In this document: piece by piece, positions 36,963 to 45,979 of the stretch | How positions within the stretch are numbered: the stretch's first letter is position 1 | Layout: the number at the start of each line of letters is the position of its first letter | DNA from: Marinilabiliales bacterium | Lineage (GTDB): Bacteria > Bacteroidota > Bacteroidia > Bacteroidales > SZUA-534 | Assembly: GCA_003512955.1 (NCBI GenBank) | Contig: DOTG01000026.1 | Location: 532,032-596,031 of the forward strand | Length of the DNA: 64,000 nt | Reading direction: 5' to 3' | Translations under genes and position numbers: made by a program | The notes under the pieces: generated by a model | Told to the model about the DNA's origin: nothing | What the model saw: the letters and a program-made list of their open reading frames with translations, nothing else | Databases searched by the model: none

Positions 36963-37373
36963 TTATAACTCTTCTAATTTATGGGTTAAACGGGCAAAAA
37001 GCTGCTTTAGTATTGCTTCCGATTGTTTAAAATCCAAAAGTTCATCACCCATATACACAATCATAAAATTCAATTGAAAGGGTTTGTCGTTAAGGGGCTG
37101 GTAGATCATCTGTTTATTTAACCGGAAACATTCCCGCATCCGGCGTTTGACTAAATTCCGGTCCACTGCCGACTTAAAACTCCTTTTTGAAACGGTAAAG
37201 CCAGCTTTTACAAGGAAGGGTCCGGTACTCTCAACAACCGTCCAAACCAACTTGAAAGGATAACTCCGGATGGAGCGGTTTTGTAAAAACAACGATTGAA
37301 TTTGGGAGCGGCTTTTGAGCCGTTCATGCCTGCGAAATGTTTTCCGTTCCGATAAAGGCTCCCGATTTTGCAT
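36963..37373 (-). CDS. rnpA: Ribonuclease P protein component
   Basis: 136 residues. It binds the RNase P RNA and helps process tRNA 5' ends. Evidence: the N-terminal Phe/Arg-rich region (ERKTFRRHERLKSRSQIQSLF), KAGFTVSKRSFKSAVDRNLVKRRMRECFR with the RNR-like motif (RNLVKRRMRE). Basic overall. A strong terminator lies 10-45 bases upstream of its start, so it probably needs its own promoter or read-through. rpmH is not adjacent, which is normal for Bacteroidota. Confidence 0.93.
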   Translation of the reverse strand: MQNREPLSERKTFRRHERLKSRSQIQSLFLQNRSIRSYPFKLVWTVVESTGPFLVKAGFTVSKRSFKSAVDRNLVKRRMRECFRLNKQMIYQPLNDKPFQLNFMIVYMGDELLDFKQSEAILKQLFARLTHKLEEL

Positions 37374-37381
37374 GTTGTGTT

Positions 37382-37416
37382 AAAAAAGGGTTGGCCGAAA
37401 ACCGGCCAACCCTTTT
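37382..37416 (-). terminator. Strong terminator between hemD and rnpA
   Basis: 14-bp perfect stem (AAAAGGGTTGGCCG / CGGCCAACCCTTTT) with a 5-base loop and a run of T on the minus strand. It sits 7 bases from the hemD stop and just ahead of the rnpA start. Confidence 0.92.
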
Positions 37417-37423
37417 GCTATAA

Positions 37424-38260
37424 TTATTTTTTACAGTTCTTGTTGGCGTTCTTAATAAACTGATCCAAAGCCATGGTCATGGATGGTGCTTCGGGCAGTG
37501 GCGCTTGAATATCGAGCCGGAGGTTTGCCTCTTTCACCGCCTGGGCAGTTGTGGGACCAAAGGCAGCTATTTTAATTTCCCCCTGATTGAACCCCGGAAA
37601 ATTTTCAAACAGCGATTTGATCCCCGACGGACTAAAAAAGACAAGAATGTCATAATTCACATCATTCAAATCGGACATATCGTTTGCCACTGTCTGATAA
37701 AGAATGGCAATAGTATAATTGAGATTCAGCTTATCCATCCCTGTTGGAATCTCTGACTTATGCCGATCCGATAAAGGGATTAAAAAATTTTCTTCCCGGT
37801 GCTTTTCTAGCACCTCCAACAGTTCATCAAAATTGCTTTTGCCAAAAAAGATTTTTCGTTTCCGGTACACTATATATTTTTGGAGATAAAAAGCGGTGGC
37901 TTCTGAAATACAAAAATACTTCATCGTATCAGGAACGGTAATCCTCATCTCCTCACATATCCTAAAGAAATGATCTACAGCCGTACGTGCAGTAAAAACA
38001 ACGGCAGTATGATCAAGAATATTTACTTTATCTTTTCGGAATACTTTAGCATCAATGGGTTTCACCTGAATAAACGGACGGAAATCTATCTTCAGGTTAT
38101 GCTTCTCAGCTAAGTCAAAATAGGGCGATTTCTCCGTTTCTGGCTCAGGTTGAGATACAAGAATGCGCTTAATTTTCAATTTGCTAATTTTTTTTGTTAC
38201 ACATCTTACCTCCTGATGTTCCTCTATGCCTAGGTTTTTACCCAGTGATAAAGTACCCAT
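37424..38260 (-). CDS. hemD: Uroporphyrinogen-III synthase
   Basis: 278 residues. It closes the linear hydroxymethylbilane to uroporphyrinogen III in heme/corrinoid synthesis. The family is poorly conserved, but the two-domain pattern is visible: LVSQPEPETEKSPYFDLAEKH at the N-terminus, VVFTARTAVDHFF, then VFFSPSGIKSLFENF and AFGPTTAQAVKEA. Its first 31 bases overlap the 3' end of the DUF4271 gene, so the two are translationally coupled. A start further in (near the KIKRILVSQPEPE core) is possible. Confidence 0.88.
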   Translation of the reverse strand: MGTLSLGKNLGIEEHQEVRCVTKKISKLKIKRILVSQPEPETEKSPYFDLAEKHNLKIDFRPFIQVKPIDAKVFRKDKVNILDHTAVVFTARTAVDHFFRICEEMRITVPDTMKYFCISEATAFYLQKYIVYRKRKIFFGKSNFDELLEVLEKHREENFLIPLSDRHKSEIPTGMDKLNLNYTIAILYQTVANDMSDLNDVNYDILVFFSPSGIKSLFENFPGFNQGEIKIAAFGPTTAQAVKEANLRLDIQAPLPEAPSMTMALDQFIKNANKNCKK

Positions 38261-39312
38261 ACAGGCAAAATTTCAAGTGCACAAAGGTACAAAATCAAAT
38301 AGAAAATTGAAAACCTATTTTTAAATCCAATTTGGAGGCCCCGAAAAATTCTGAAAATATAAAACCCCAGAATGATAAAAAAACCACTATAAAAAAGCCA
38401 GGGGGTCGCTCTGTTGCTGATAAATGGCACGATGGTGATGATGGGCAAAAGAAATAATCCTATCATACGGTTATAAATAAAAACGGTAGAATTATAATAA
38501 ATAAAAGCCCCTTTTGCCAAGAAAATAAAGTCGAGAACGGCTAATAATACCCCCTTTAAACTATAAATCAACAGGATGCCTGCCAGTACAAGAAAAAAAA
38601 CTCCTATTCCTGAAACAATGGGAATTTCAATTTGGTTGTAATCGGCAACCTGCGTAATAAAAAGTGAAAGATTGATAAAAAACAGAACATTTAGAAAATA
38701 AAATACCCGGGTTCTGAGAATATTTGCCTCCTCTTTAATCCTGCGGGCAGTAAAAAAATTGTAAGAAGCCTGCATCGCCATTTGAACAAACTTTCCGTAA
38801 CCTACACGAATCCACCCAAAAAGCAACAATGAAACCAGGATTACTCCCAGCATCCAGTCGGTGGTTTCAAAACCATTTCCCTCGGGGACTCTTTTGGAAG
38901 CTTCAATTTTTTTGCTCAAAACATCATCTTTTTCAGCGACCACACTTTGGGAGACATCGGTTAGTACCAATTTCTTACCCGACAACTTTTCCTGCATATT
39001 TGGATCGAAGGGTTCAAATTTGAACCGATCAAAAAGGGTTTCCCGGGTAGGAAAATCAAAATTTTTGGTGAAAATATTATATTCCGGGTGAAGCAAACTG
39101 TCTTTTCGGGGAACATAGGGAATGGTTTTAATCACCGGAACCACTTTCTTGACCTCTAATCTTGATGAATCAATAACAACCGAACGAAGATCCTCCAATG
39201 CTATAGTTTGTCTTCCTAAGTCGAATGTTTGATTCGTTCCCCCAGTTTGATTAAGCGTGTTCAATTTGACAGATGTAGTATCTTGCCCTTGAAATTGATA
39301 ATTCCGATTCAT
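38230..39312 (-). CDS. DUF4271 domain membrane protein
   Basis: 360 residues. The first ~150 are a soluble, low-conservation N-terminal region. The C-terminal ~200 hold about six membrane helices (MLGVILVSLLLFGWI; FYFLNVLFFINLSLFITQ; IVSGIGVFFLVLAGILLIYSL; IYNRMIGLFLLPIITIVPF; WLFYSGFFIILGFYIFRIF; SIFYLILYLCALEILPVWVLY). The family is confined to Bacteroidota and is conserved beside hemD, function unknown. First gene of a DUF4271-hemD unit closed by the terminator at 37382-37416. Confidence 0.85.
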   Translation of the reverse strand: MNRNYQFQGQDTTSVKLNTLNQTGGTNQTFDLGRQTIALEDLRSVVIDSSRLEVKKVVPVIKTIPYVPRKDSLLHPEYNIFTKNFDFPTRETLFDRFKFEPFDPNMQEKLSGKKLVLTDVSQSVVAEKDDVLSKKIEASKRVPEGNGFETTDWMLGVILVSLLLFGWIRVGYGKFVQMAMQASYNFFTARRIKEEANILRTRVFYFLNVLFFINLSLFITQVADYNQIEIPIVSGIGVFFLVLAGILLIYSLKGVLLAVLDFIFLAKGAFIYYNSTVFIYNRMIGLFLLPIITIVPFISNRATPWLFYSGFFIILGFYIFRIFRGLQIGFKNRFSIFYLILYLCALEILPVWVLYHWVKT

Positions 39313-39577
39313 TGTTGTTTTTTACCTCAAGTTACAAATTCATTTGCATGCAAGTATCTCTATTTCTTTATATAAGCTCATTTGCATTTCATACAAAACT
39401 TCAATAGTCCAAACAGGGTATCCCTCAAATTTGAACCAAACAAATATATTCTTAATTTCAAAGAGTCACCAGCAAATCGGTGGATTCCTGCAATTGCAGC
39501 TAAAATAATAAGTTTCCCCGATTAAACCTTACATCGGTGATTTTAGTTGATCCCCCTCCATTGTTTTGAATAAATTG

Positions 39578-39585
39578 TATCTTTG
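39578..39585 (+). promoter_or_regulatory. Candidate -7 box (TATCTTTG) of the OmpA lipoprotein gene
   Basis: 8/8 TAnnTTTG, 24 bases ahead of the ATG at 39610. A TTG lies only 14 bases upstream, so the -33 element is uncertain. Confidence 0.4.
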
Positions 39586-39609
39586 GTTTTTAACTAAAAT
39601 ATCCACGTT

Positions 39610-40659
39610 ATGCAAACTCTGAAAAACAGTGTGCTTATACTCACGGCTTTAGGACTGATGGTGGCCTGTGTACCTACCCGCCAATTTCAAGAGCTCAAAG
39701 ATAAAAACCAAACAACCGTTCAAGAGCGCGATTCGCTCAAGAGCGTCAATGAAACATTGACCGTTCAAAACACCGAAATGGAGGCGGAACTGGAACAGCT
39801 AAAAAAGAAAATGGACCTGATAGCTGTTGAAAAAAGTGGACTGACCGATTCGGCAAATTTTTACCGCAAACAGTTCAAAGTTTTTAAAACCATGTACGAT
39901 GATTTGTCCAGTTCAAATGAGCGGGTCGAAAAAGGAAGGGATGCCGAAACACGCAAATTGTTGGCCGAACTTCAGGTGACAAAAGAAGACCTTCAGGTAA
40001 AAGAGGATGCCCTCCGGAAATTGGAAACCACTTTAAATGCGAAAAGCGCCGAACTCGGGGAACGCGATTTGATTTTGATTGCCTTGGATTCTTCCCTGAA
40101 TCAAAAACGTAAAGAGGTGGAGGATCAAGGAAAACGGCTGATGGAACTGGAACAAATCTTACGAAGTAAAGATTCATCTGTAATTGCCCTTAAAACAAAA
40201 ATTACCGATGCCCTTTTGGGATTTGAGAACAAGGGTTTGACCATTCAACAGCGGAATGGAAAGGTGTATGTGACAATGGACGAAAAACTCCTTTTCAAAT
40301 CGGGGAAATGGGACGTTGACCCTAAAGGGCAGGCCGCCCTCAAACAAATTGCTAAAGTTTTGGAACAAAACAAAGACATCAATATTCTGATTGAAGGCCA
40401 TACCGACGATGTCCCCATGAATGGTTCGGGCGACATTAAAGATAACTGGGACTTGAGTGTTAAAAGGGCAACCGCCATTGTAAAAATAATTTTACAAAAC
40501 TCCAAAATGGAACCAAACCGGATAACCGCCGCCGGGAAAGGGCCTTTTATGCCTCTGGATGCTTCAAAAACTCCCGAAGCCAGAGCTAAAAACCGGAGAA
40601 CTGAAATTATTTTGACTCCAAAATTGGATGAACTGTTCCAAATTTTGGAAAGCAACTAA
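39610..40659 (+). CDS. OmpA-family lipoprotein with long coiled coil
   Basis: 349 residues. Lipoprotein signal (…LGLMVAC, Cys 20), a long charged coiled coil (about 25-200) and a C-terminal OmpA/MotB peptidoglycan-binding domain (about 215-345: LLFKSGKWDVDPKGQAALKQIA, ILIEGHTDDVPM, RATAIVKIILQ, NRRTEIILTP). It would tether the envelope to peptidoglycan. The long coil resembles proteins that span or measure the periplasm. The radical SAM gene follows 50 bases later on the same strand. Confidence 0.9.
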   Translation: MQTLKNSVLILTALGLMVACVPTRQFQELKDKNQTTVQERDSLKSVNETLTVQNTEMEAELEQLKKKMDLIAVEKSGLTDSANFYRKQFKVFKTMYDDLSSSNERVEKGRDAETRKLLAELQVTKEDLQVKEDALRKLETTLNAKSAELGERDLILIALDSSLNQKRKEVEDQGKRLMELEQILRSKDSSVIALKTKITDALLGFENKGLTIQQRNGKVYVTMDEKLLFKSGKWDVDPKGQAALKQIAKVLEQNKDINILIEGHTDDVPMNGSGDIKDNWDLSVKRATAIVKIILQNSKMEPNRITAAGKGPFMPLDASKTPEARAKNRRTEIILTPKLDELFQILESN

Positions 40660-40709
40660 GAACATCGACCCATAGCCCCGGATGACTTTTATTATTTGTG
40701 GCAAAACAA

Positions 40710-41744
40710 ATGAATGTAGCTTCCTTTTACGATGCCTGGAATTTCATAAAAACGTTAACCATTCATAAAATCTGGAATGGCTTTCTGTTGCGGATGAGTT
40801 ATGCTGTTTCTAAGATTTCCGGTAAAAATATCCATTGGGGAAAGCCCGAGTTTTTGAGCATCGAGCCCGTGAATCTCTGCAACCTAAAATGCCCCGAATG
40901 CCCCACGGGTACTAACCAGCTTACCCGTTCCAAAGACTTTATCTCAAAAGAATCCTTTTGGGGGATTATTGAACAATCCGAAAGGCACCTATCGTTTTTA
41001 CAGTTGTATTTTCAGGGTGAACCCTTTATGCATCCGCAGATATATGATTTTATAAAAATAGCGGTGCAAAATAAAATTTACACCGCCACCTCTACCAATG
41101 GGCATTTTCTTACTACAGAAAATTGCCAACGGATCATCGATTCCGGGTTACACCGGATCATTATTTCCGTAGATGGCACCACTCAGGATACTTATTCAAA
41201 GTATCGGGTGGGAGGCAGCTTGAAAACTGTTATTCAGGGAATTACAAATCTGACAGTTTGCAAAAAAAAGCAGAAAAGTCACCATCCGTTTATCATCATT
41301 CAATTTGTGGTTTTTAAAACAAACGAACATCAGATTGAAGAGGTTAGAAAGCTTGCCAAAAAACTAAACGCGGATCGGTTAATCCTGAAAAGCGCACAGA
41401 TTGAAGATTACAGGAACGGGAATGAAATCATGACATCCATCCAAAAATACAACCGCTATCGAAGGGATAAAGCTGGCCAATACCAGCTTAAACGCCCACC
41501 AGATTTTAAATGCCTCCGGATATGGAATGGCGCGGTAATCGCGTCGAATCAGGAGGTTCTGCCTTGTTGTTTCGACAAAGATGCCAATTATGCCTACGGA
41601 ACGGTTCAATTAAAAAGCCTCAACGGGTTATTTAATGGAACAAAAGCAACTGACTTAAGAAAACAGGTATGGGGAGAACCAACCACAAGGCCGGAGATTT
41701 GTGCCAATTGTACTGAGGGCCTTCGAAAGTCTTGGTATAAGTGA
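40710..41744 (+). CDS. Radical SAM/SPASM domain protein
   Basis: 344 residues from the ATG at 40710; a GTG four codons upstream is also possible. The radical SAM cluster motif is CNLKCPEC (a CxxxCxxC form), and glycine-rich and strand motifs follow (YFQGEPFMHP, TSTNGHFL, IISVDGTTQDTYSKYR). The C-terminal Cys set (CLRIWNG, VLPCCFDKD, CANC) fits a SPASM auxiliary cluster, found in peptide-modifying and sulfatase-maturing enzymes. No small precursor peptide or sulfatase lies beside it, so the substrate is unknown. Confidence 0.88.
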   Translation: MNVASFYDAWNFIKTLTIHKIWNGFLLRMSYAVSKISGKNIHWGKPEFLSIEPVNLCNLKCPECPTGTNQLTRSKDFISKESFWGIIEQSERHLSFLQLYFQGEPFMHPQIYDFIKIAVQNKIYTATSTNGHFLTTENCQRIIDSGLHRIIISVDGTTQDTYSKYRVGGSLKTVIQGITNLTVCKKKQKSHHPFIIIQFVVFKTNEHQIEEVRKLAKKLNADRLILKSAQIEDYRNGNEIMTSIQKYNRYRRDKAGQYQLKRPPDFKCLRIWNGAVIASNQEVLPCCFDKDANYAYGTVQLKSLNGLFNGTKATDLRKQVWGEPTTRPEICANCTEGLRKSWYK

Positions 41745-41767
41745 TTGGCTTAAAGATATGGAACAAA

Positions 41768-41798
41768 AGAAAAGCTGCCTTAAAAAAGCAGCTTTTCT
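41768..41798. terminator. Bidirectional terminator between the radical SAM and GDPD cargo genes
   Basis: 11-bp perfect stem AGAAAAGCTGC / GCAGCTTTTCT, 9-base loop, between convergent genes. Confidence 0.8.
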
Positions 41799-41821
41799 AA
41801 TTCTAATGTTCCTAACTAACC

Positions 41822-44800
41822 TTAATTTATTATGAGACGTTGACTAAAAATGCCTGATCCAGTTAATATCCTAATGATATATAACCCTTTTTGAGATGGG
41901 AGAAGTTGAACGATCCATTTGTTTGTTGCATCTGGTTTCGATTCATACATCACTTGACCTTGCGCATTTATAATCTCTACCTTTAAAGTAGAGATTGAGA
42001 GCGAACCGAGGTCAATCATAAATTTTCCATTATTCGGATTAGGATAGATTTTAATCTCGGAATCCGTTGTGGGTTTGATTGAGGAGACCACAACATTTAT
42101 ACACTCTGAAGTATCCGTACAACTGTTTTCGGTAATTTTAACAGCATAATTTCCACTTACCGTAGGAGTAAAAGAGGCTGAGGTTTCCCCTGAAATTGCC
42201 GTGTTGCCATTATCACAATCAAGCCATTGATAGGTTGCACCTGTAATACCTGCTGTTAAAGTAATATTTTCGAGTGTAACTGTAACATCAACAATATCTA
42301 CGGTCAGATTGGTTGTAATAATACTGTCGCATCCATATATTGTTTTTAAGTTGCTCACATGAACCATCGTCTCAGTTCCAGTGGTGCCATCAGGGAAGAG
42401 ATAAGTTTCGCCTCCACAAATGCTGGCATCTTCTGACAGGTTATAGCTCTCGCACACATTCTCAACTTCAGATTTGTAATTCAAATACCTGTCGAGCACC
42501 TCTGACTCGCTCAACGCTGCTTTAAATACCTGAACATTATCAATTGAGCCGGTAAGATACGATAAGGTACCTGTGGTTCCATTAAGCCCTAACAGCGGAA
42601 CAATTCCCGGATTAACCGTTCCTGTAAGGTTATGGCTATCTTTTAATTCCCCGTTCAGATAAATTTTGACCGTTGATCCGTTATAAACCCCAACAACGTT
42701 AATCCATTGACCGGTAACCAAATCTGAAGATGGGATACCTGGCCTTTCAGCACCAGCAGAGGTTGCCACTTTAAATCGTAATTCATTGTTCCCTTTGTCT
42801 TCGTACAAAACATATTGATCGCCCTGAGCATCGAACAATGGACCATAAGCCATTGGCATTTCAACAGGTAGGTATGTTAATTTGGTCCAAACAGAAAGAG
42901 TAACCATTGTGTCATTAATATCGAATGACGGTGAGGATTCAAACTGAACATATTGTTTTTGATTGCCATCAAACTTCAAAGAGTTCCCCAATAAACCTTC
43001 TGCAAGAACAGGAAGATTTTTTGTAACCCCATTGTTTGCATTTTCAGTTTCATCAATTACCAATGTATCGGTTCCAGAAACTGGGAGTTCATTTAGTTGA
43101 TACCAGGCAACAAGATTATCCAGATTGTTTTCATGTGTGATTTTAATTTTGGTGTCGGGCAAAATTTTATTCGGAGCAGCAGCCAAATCCTGAATGTTGT
43201 TAATAGTCATAATGTACGACTGTTCAAGCAGTTTGGTAGTAGTAAGAAATACCGATTTTTGATCGACAGCTATTTTAGCATCCAAAACCGAAGCGGATTG
43301 GTCGATGGAGTAATTTGTAATTGTTTCGGCCGAAGTTAGATCAACTTTCTCACTAAATTCAATAATTATGTTTGCCGTATCACCCTTTGATGTTGAATAA
43401 ACAACAACCGGTTTTGTAATATCGCTGCCGGTTGTAGCCTCAACTTCGTTACTGAAATCCGGGCTTAACAAGCCACGGGTATTTTTTGCTTTAACACGAT
43501 AATAATACTTTTGATTTTCAGTATTGGTATTATCAACATAACTTATTGTATCCCCAACGGTTGCGTAAAGTGTAGTTGGTGCAGGTGCTACGTCACGGTA
43601 AATTTCATACATTATATTGCTTTCGTAGTTTTCTGCTTTGGACCAAGTTAATTCTACATCTGTTTCATCAACCATCACTGATTGGATAGTTACCGTTGAA
43701 GGGTTAAGTACAATTGGAGCTGCCTTTGCATTATATTTTTCAAGTATTTCATCTTCAGTTAATGCCCTGCTATAAACTTCAACCTGATCCATATTTCCTT
43801 CAAAGTATGAGGTTCCCGATAATCCCAAAGTTGCAACCTGTCCGGTTTTAACGGTGCCTGTAAGCGGATGCGAATCTTTTTTAACCCCGTTCAGATAAAT
43901 CATGGCATTGGTACCATCATACACGCCAACAATATGTATCCATTCGCCTTTTTTAAGATCGTTGTTTGGTATCCCTGGCCTTTCGGCACCAGCCGAAGTC
44001 GAAACTTTAAACCGCAGTTCGCTGTTTCCTCTATCTTCATATAAAACATATTGATCGCCTTCGGAGTCAAATAACGGACCATAAGCCACAGGTAAATCAA
44101 TTGGCAAATAGGCTAGTTTTGTCCAAAGCGAGATGGTTACTGCCGATGTATTGAAATCGAACGAGGTAGAGGTTTCAAACTGTACAAAATCGTTTACACC
44201 ATCGAATTCAAGGGCATTTCCCAAATAACCTTCATCCTGGCTGGCACCATTCTTAACATGGCCATTATTCGCATTACCTGATGCATCGAGAATAAGCGTG
44301 TCGTTTGCCTGAATGTAAATTGAATCGAGGTTATAAATGGCTACGGCATCGGTTAACATACTTTGATGCAGAAAAACACTGCTTTTTGTAACCATTGTAT
44401 TTGGTGTGTTAGCTTTGTCTTTCACATTTTTAATCGTAATATAATACGATTGCTCGGCCATGGGCGAGGTGGTTAGAATAATCGTTCGCTGATCGTGAGC
44501 AAGTTTCGCGTTTGCTATAGTAACTCCATGGTTTATTGCATAATTGGTTTTTGTTTCAGATGTTATTTTATCAACTCGTTCGCTGAATTCCACCAATAGG
44601 GTTGTACTATCACCTTTCGAAGTTAAATATTTAACATAGGGAGCAGTGATATCGGTTTGAGTGGTTACCGAAAGTTCATTTGAATAATTGATACTGCTTA
44701 ACCCGGCGGCATTTTTGGCTTTTATTCTGTAAAAATATTGTGTGGATTCGGTATAAGTCTGATCAACATATTCAGTTTCGGTACCAACTGATGTAAGGAG

Positions 44801-45706
44801 CATAGTAGTGGTTGGAGATACCGATCTGAAAATATCGTAACCTACGATACTGCTTTGCAAATCCTCGGCTTCCTCCCAGTTAAGGGTCACTTCGGTTTCA
44901 TGGGCTTCTGCTGATGTAAGAACCACATCGGAGGGTTCGGTGTCATCCATTATTGAAATCATTGTTGCGGGATAATCTGTTGTAATCCCATCAACACCCT
45001 GAGCTATTAACGGAACCATTTGGCTTGCACTGTTAATTGTCCAGGCATTGTATTTAATACCTTTTGAGTGGGCATAATCAATGATGGTTTGTAAATAATT
45101 GCCCCCACTTCCTACCCATTCGCCATTGATGGCCGCAACCTGATCGATGTTTGAATTTGAAATGGTGGCAAAAAACATCACGGGAATTGAAGCATCCAAT
45201 GTTTTAACCTGGGTTATCTGTGAAAGGCTAAAACTGGCAACAATCACTCGGTTTTGTAACCCCATATTTTGGACTACCTCAACCACCCTTGATGCCAAAA
45301 CCGATTCGCTTGATTTAAGTTCAATAACAATTCCGATAGTACCATCACCGGTATTTGCTAAAGCAAGCGATTCATACAACGTAGGGACTTTTTCGCCCGT
45401 AAATTCTGCACTAAACCACGATCCTGCATCAAGTTGACGAAGCTGGGCAAAGGTCATCGCAGCCAGTGAACCTGTACCATCCGTTGTTCTGTCCACAGTG
45501 GCATCGTGCATAATCATTAATGAATCGTCGTTTGATATCTGAACATCCAATTCATAATAATCTGCCTTTATTTCAATGGCTTTATTAAAAGCCGCCAACG
45601 TGTTTTCAGGTGCCATTGACGATCCCCCCCGATGGGCGATAACCTTTGGTTTCTGCCCGTAGGCAACACACGTTGTAAAAACTAAAAGATACAATAGCTT
45701 TTTCAT
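41822..45706 (-). CDS. Secreted glycerophosphodiester phosphodiesterase-like multidomain protein with duplicated FN3-Ig-LamG module and T9SS signal
   Basis: 1294 residues. Signal peptide 1-17. GDPD domain about 20-252 with the catalytic set intact (HRG at 25-27, E34, ELD at 52-54, H67). Then a module is used twice: FN3 (258-350), SbsA-type bacterial Ig (352-447), LamG/concanavalin-like (452-660); again FN3 (672-760), Ig (761-858), LamG (862-1078). A Cys-containing Ig-like linker (about 1090-1208) and a T9SS type A sorting domain (1216-1294, KIYPNPNNGKFMIDLG) close it. The two LamG copies share blocks such as DQYVLYED and SAGAERPGIP almost unchanged. It would hydrolyse glycerophosphodiesters at the surface while binding glycans. 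A NarL regulator and sensor kinase lie just upstream on the same strand. Confidence 0.92.
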   Translation of the reverse strand: MKKLLYLLVFTTCVAYGQKPKVIAHRGGSSMAPENTLAAFNKAIEIKADYYELDVQISNDDSLMIMHDATVDRTTDGTGSLAAMTFAQLRQLDAGSWFSAEFTGEKVPTLYESLALANTGDGTIGIVIELKSSESVLASRVVEVVQNMGLQNRVIVASFSLSQITQVKTLDASIPVMFFATISNSNIDQVAAINGEWVGSGGNYLQTIIDYAHSKGIKYNAWTINSASQMVPLIAQGVDGITTDYPATMISIMDDTEPSDVVLTSAEAHETEVTLNWEEAEDLQSSIVGYDIFRSVSPTTTMLLTSVGTETEYVDQTYTESTQYFYRIKAKNAAGLSSINYSNELSVTTQTDITAPYVKYLTSKGDSTTLLVEFSERVDKITSETKTNYAINHGVTIANAKLAHDQRTIILTTSPMAEQSYYITIKNVKDKANTPNTMVTKSSVFLHQSMLTDAVAIYNLDSIYIQANDTLILDASGNANNGHVKNGASQDEGYLGNALEFDGVNDFVQFETSTSFDFNTSAVTISLWTKLAYLPIDLPVAYGPLFDSEGDQYVLYEDRGNSELRFKVSTSAGAERPGIPNNDLKKGEWIHIVGVYDGTNAMIYLNGVKKDSHPLTGTVKTGQVATLGLSGTSYFEGNMDQVEVYSRALTEDEILEKYNAKAAPIVLNPSTVTIQSVMVDETDVELTWSKAENYESNIMYEIYRDVAPAPTTLYATVGDTISYVDNTNTENQKYYYRVKAKNTRGLLSPDFSNEVEATTGSDITKPVVVYSTSKGDTANIIIEFSEKVDLTSAETITNYSIDQSASVLDAKIAVDQKSVFLTTTKLLEQSYIMTINNIQDLAAAPNKILPDTKIKITHENNLDNLVAWYQLNELPVSGTDTLVIDETENANNGVTKNLPVLAEGLLGNSLKFDGNQKQYVQFESSPSFDINDTMVTLSVWTKLTYLPVEMPMAYGPLFDAQGDQYVLYEDKGNNELRFKVATSAGAERPGIPSSDLVTGQWINVVGVYNGSTVKIYLNGELKDSHNLTGTVNPGIVPLLGLNGTTGTLSYLTGSIDNVQVFKAALSESEVLDRYLNYKSEVENVCESYNLSEDASICGGETYLFPDGTTGTETMVHVSNLKTIYGCDSIITTNLTVDIVDVTVTLENITLTAGITGATYQWLDCDNGNTAISGETSASFTPTVSGNYAVKITENSCTDTSECINVVVSSIKPTTDSEIKIYPNPNNGKFMIDLGSLSISTLKVEIINAQGQVMYESKPDATNKWIVQLLPSQKGLYIIRILTGSGIFSQRLIIN

Positions 45707-45979
45707 TTAATTAAGTTTTAAAATATTAATTATTAATTGTATAGAGGTTATGTGTTTAATGTTTTCGGTGTATTTATAAATTCTATTTGTTTATAATGAT
45801 TTATGTACATAGCATTTTAACTTAACCTGAATCTTCAAATCAGGTTTGTTATAGTTAATAGTTCACCCAATGAATAAAATTACAGCAATATGAATTGAAA
45901 GGAAATCGCATGTTCGTGGTATTTTTCACTAGCGAATAGATGCGAACCGGAGGTTATTTGTGAATTTATGTGATGAGAA

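Noticed and set aside
36899..36963. yidD between rnpA and the S41 protease
   Set aside because: The gap is only 63 bases, and neither strand has room for the ~70-residue YidD.
39884..40655. Long minus-strand open frames opposite the OmpA lipoprotein
   Set aside because: They mirror the coding frame of a clear gene and have no family features of their own.
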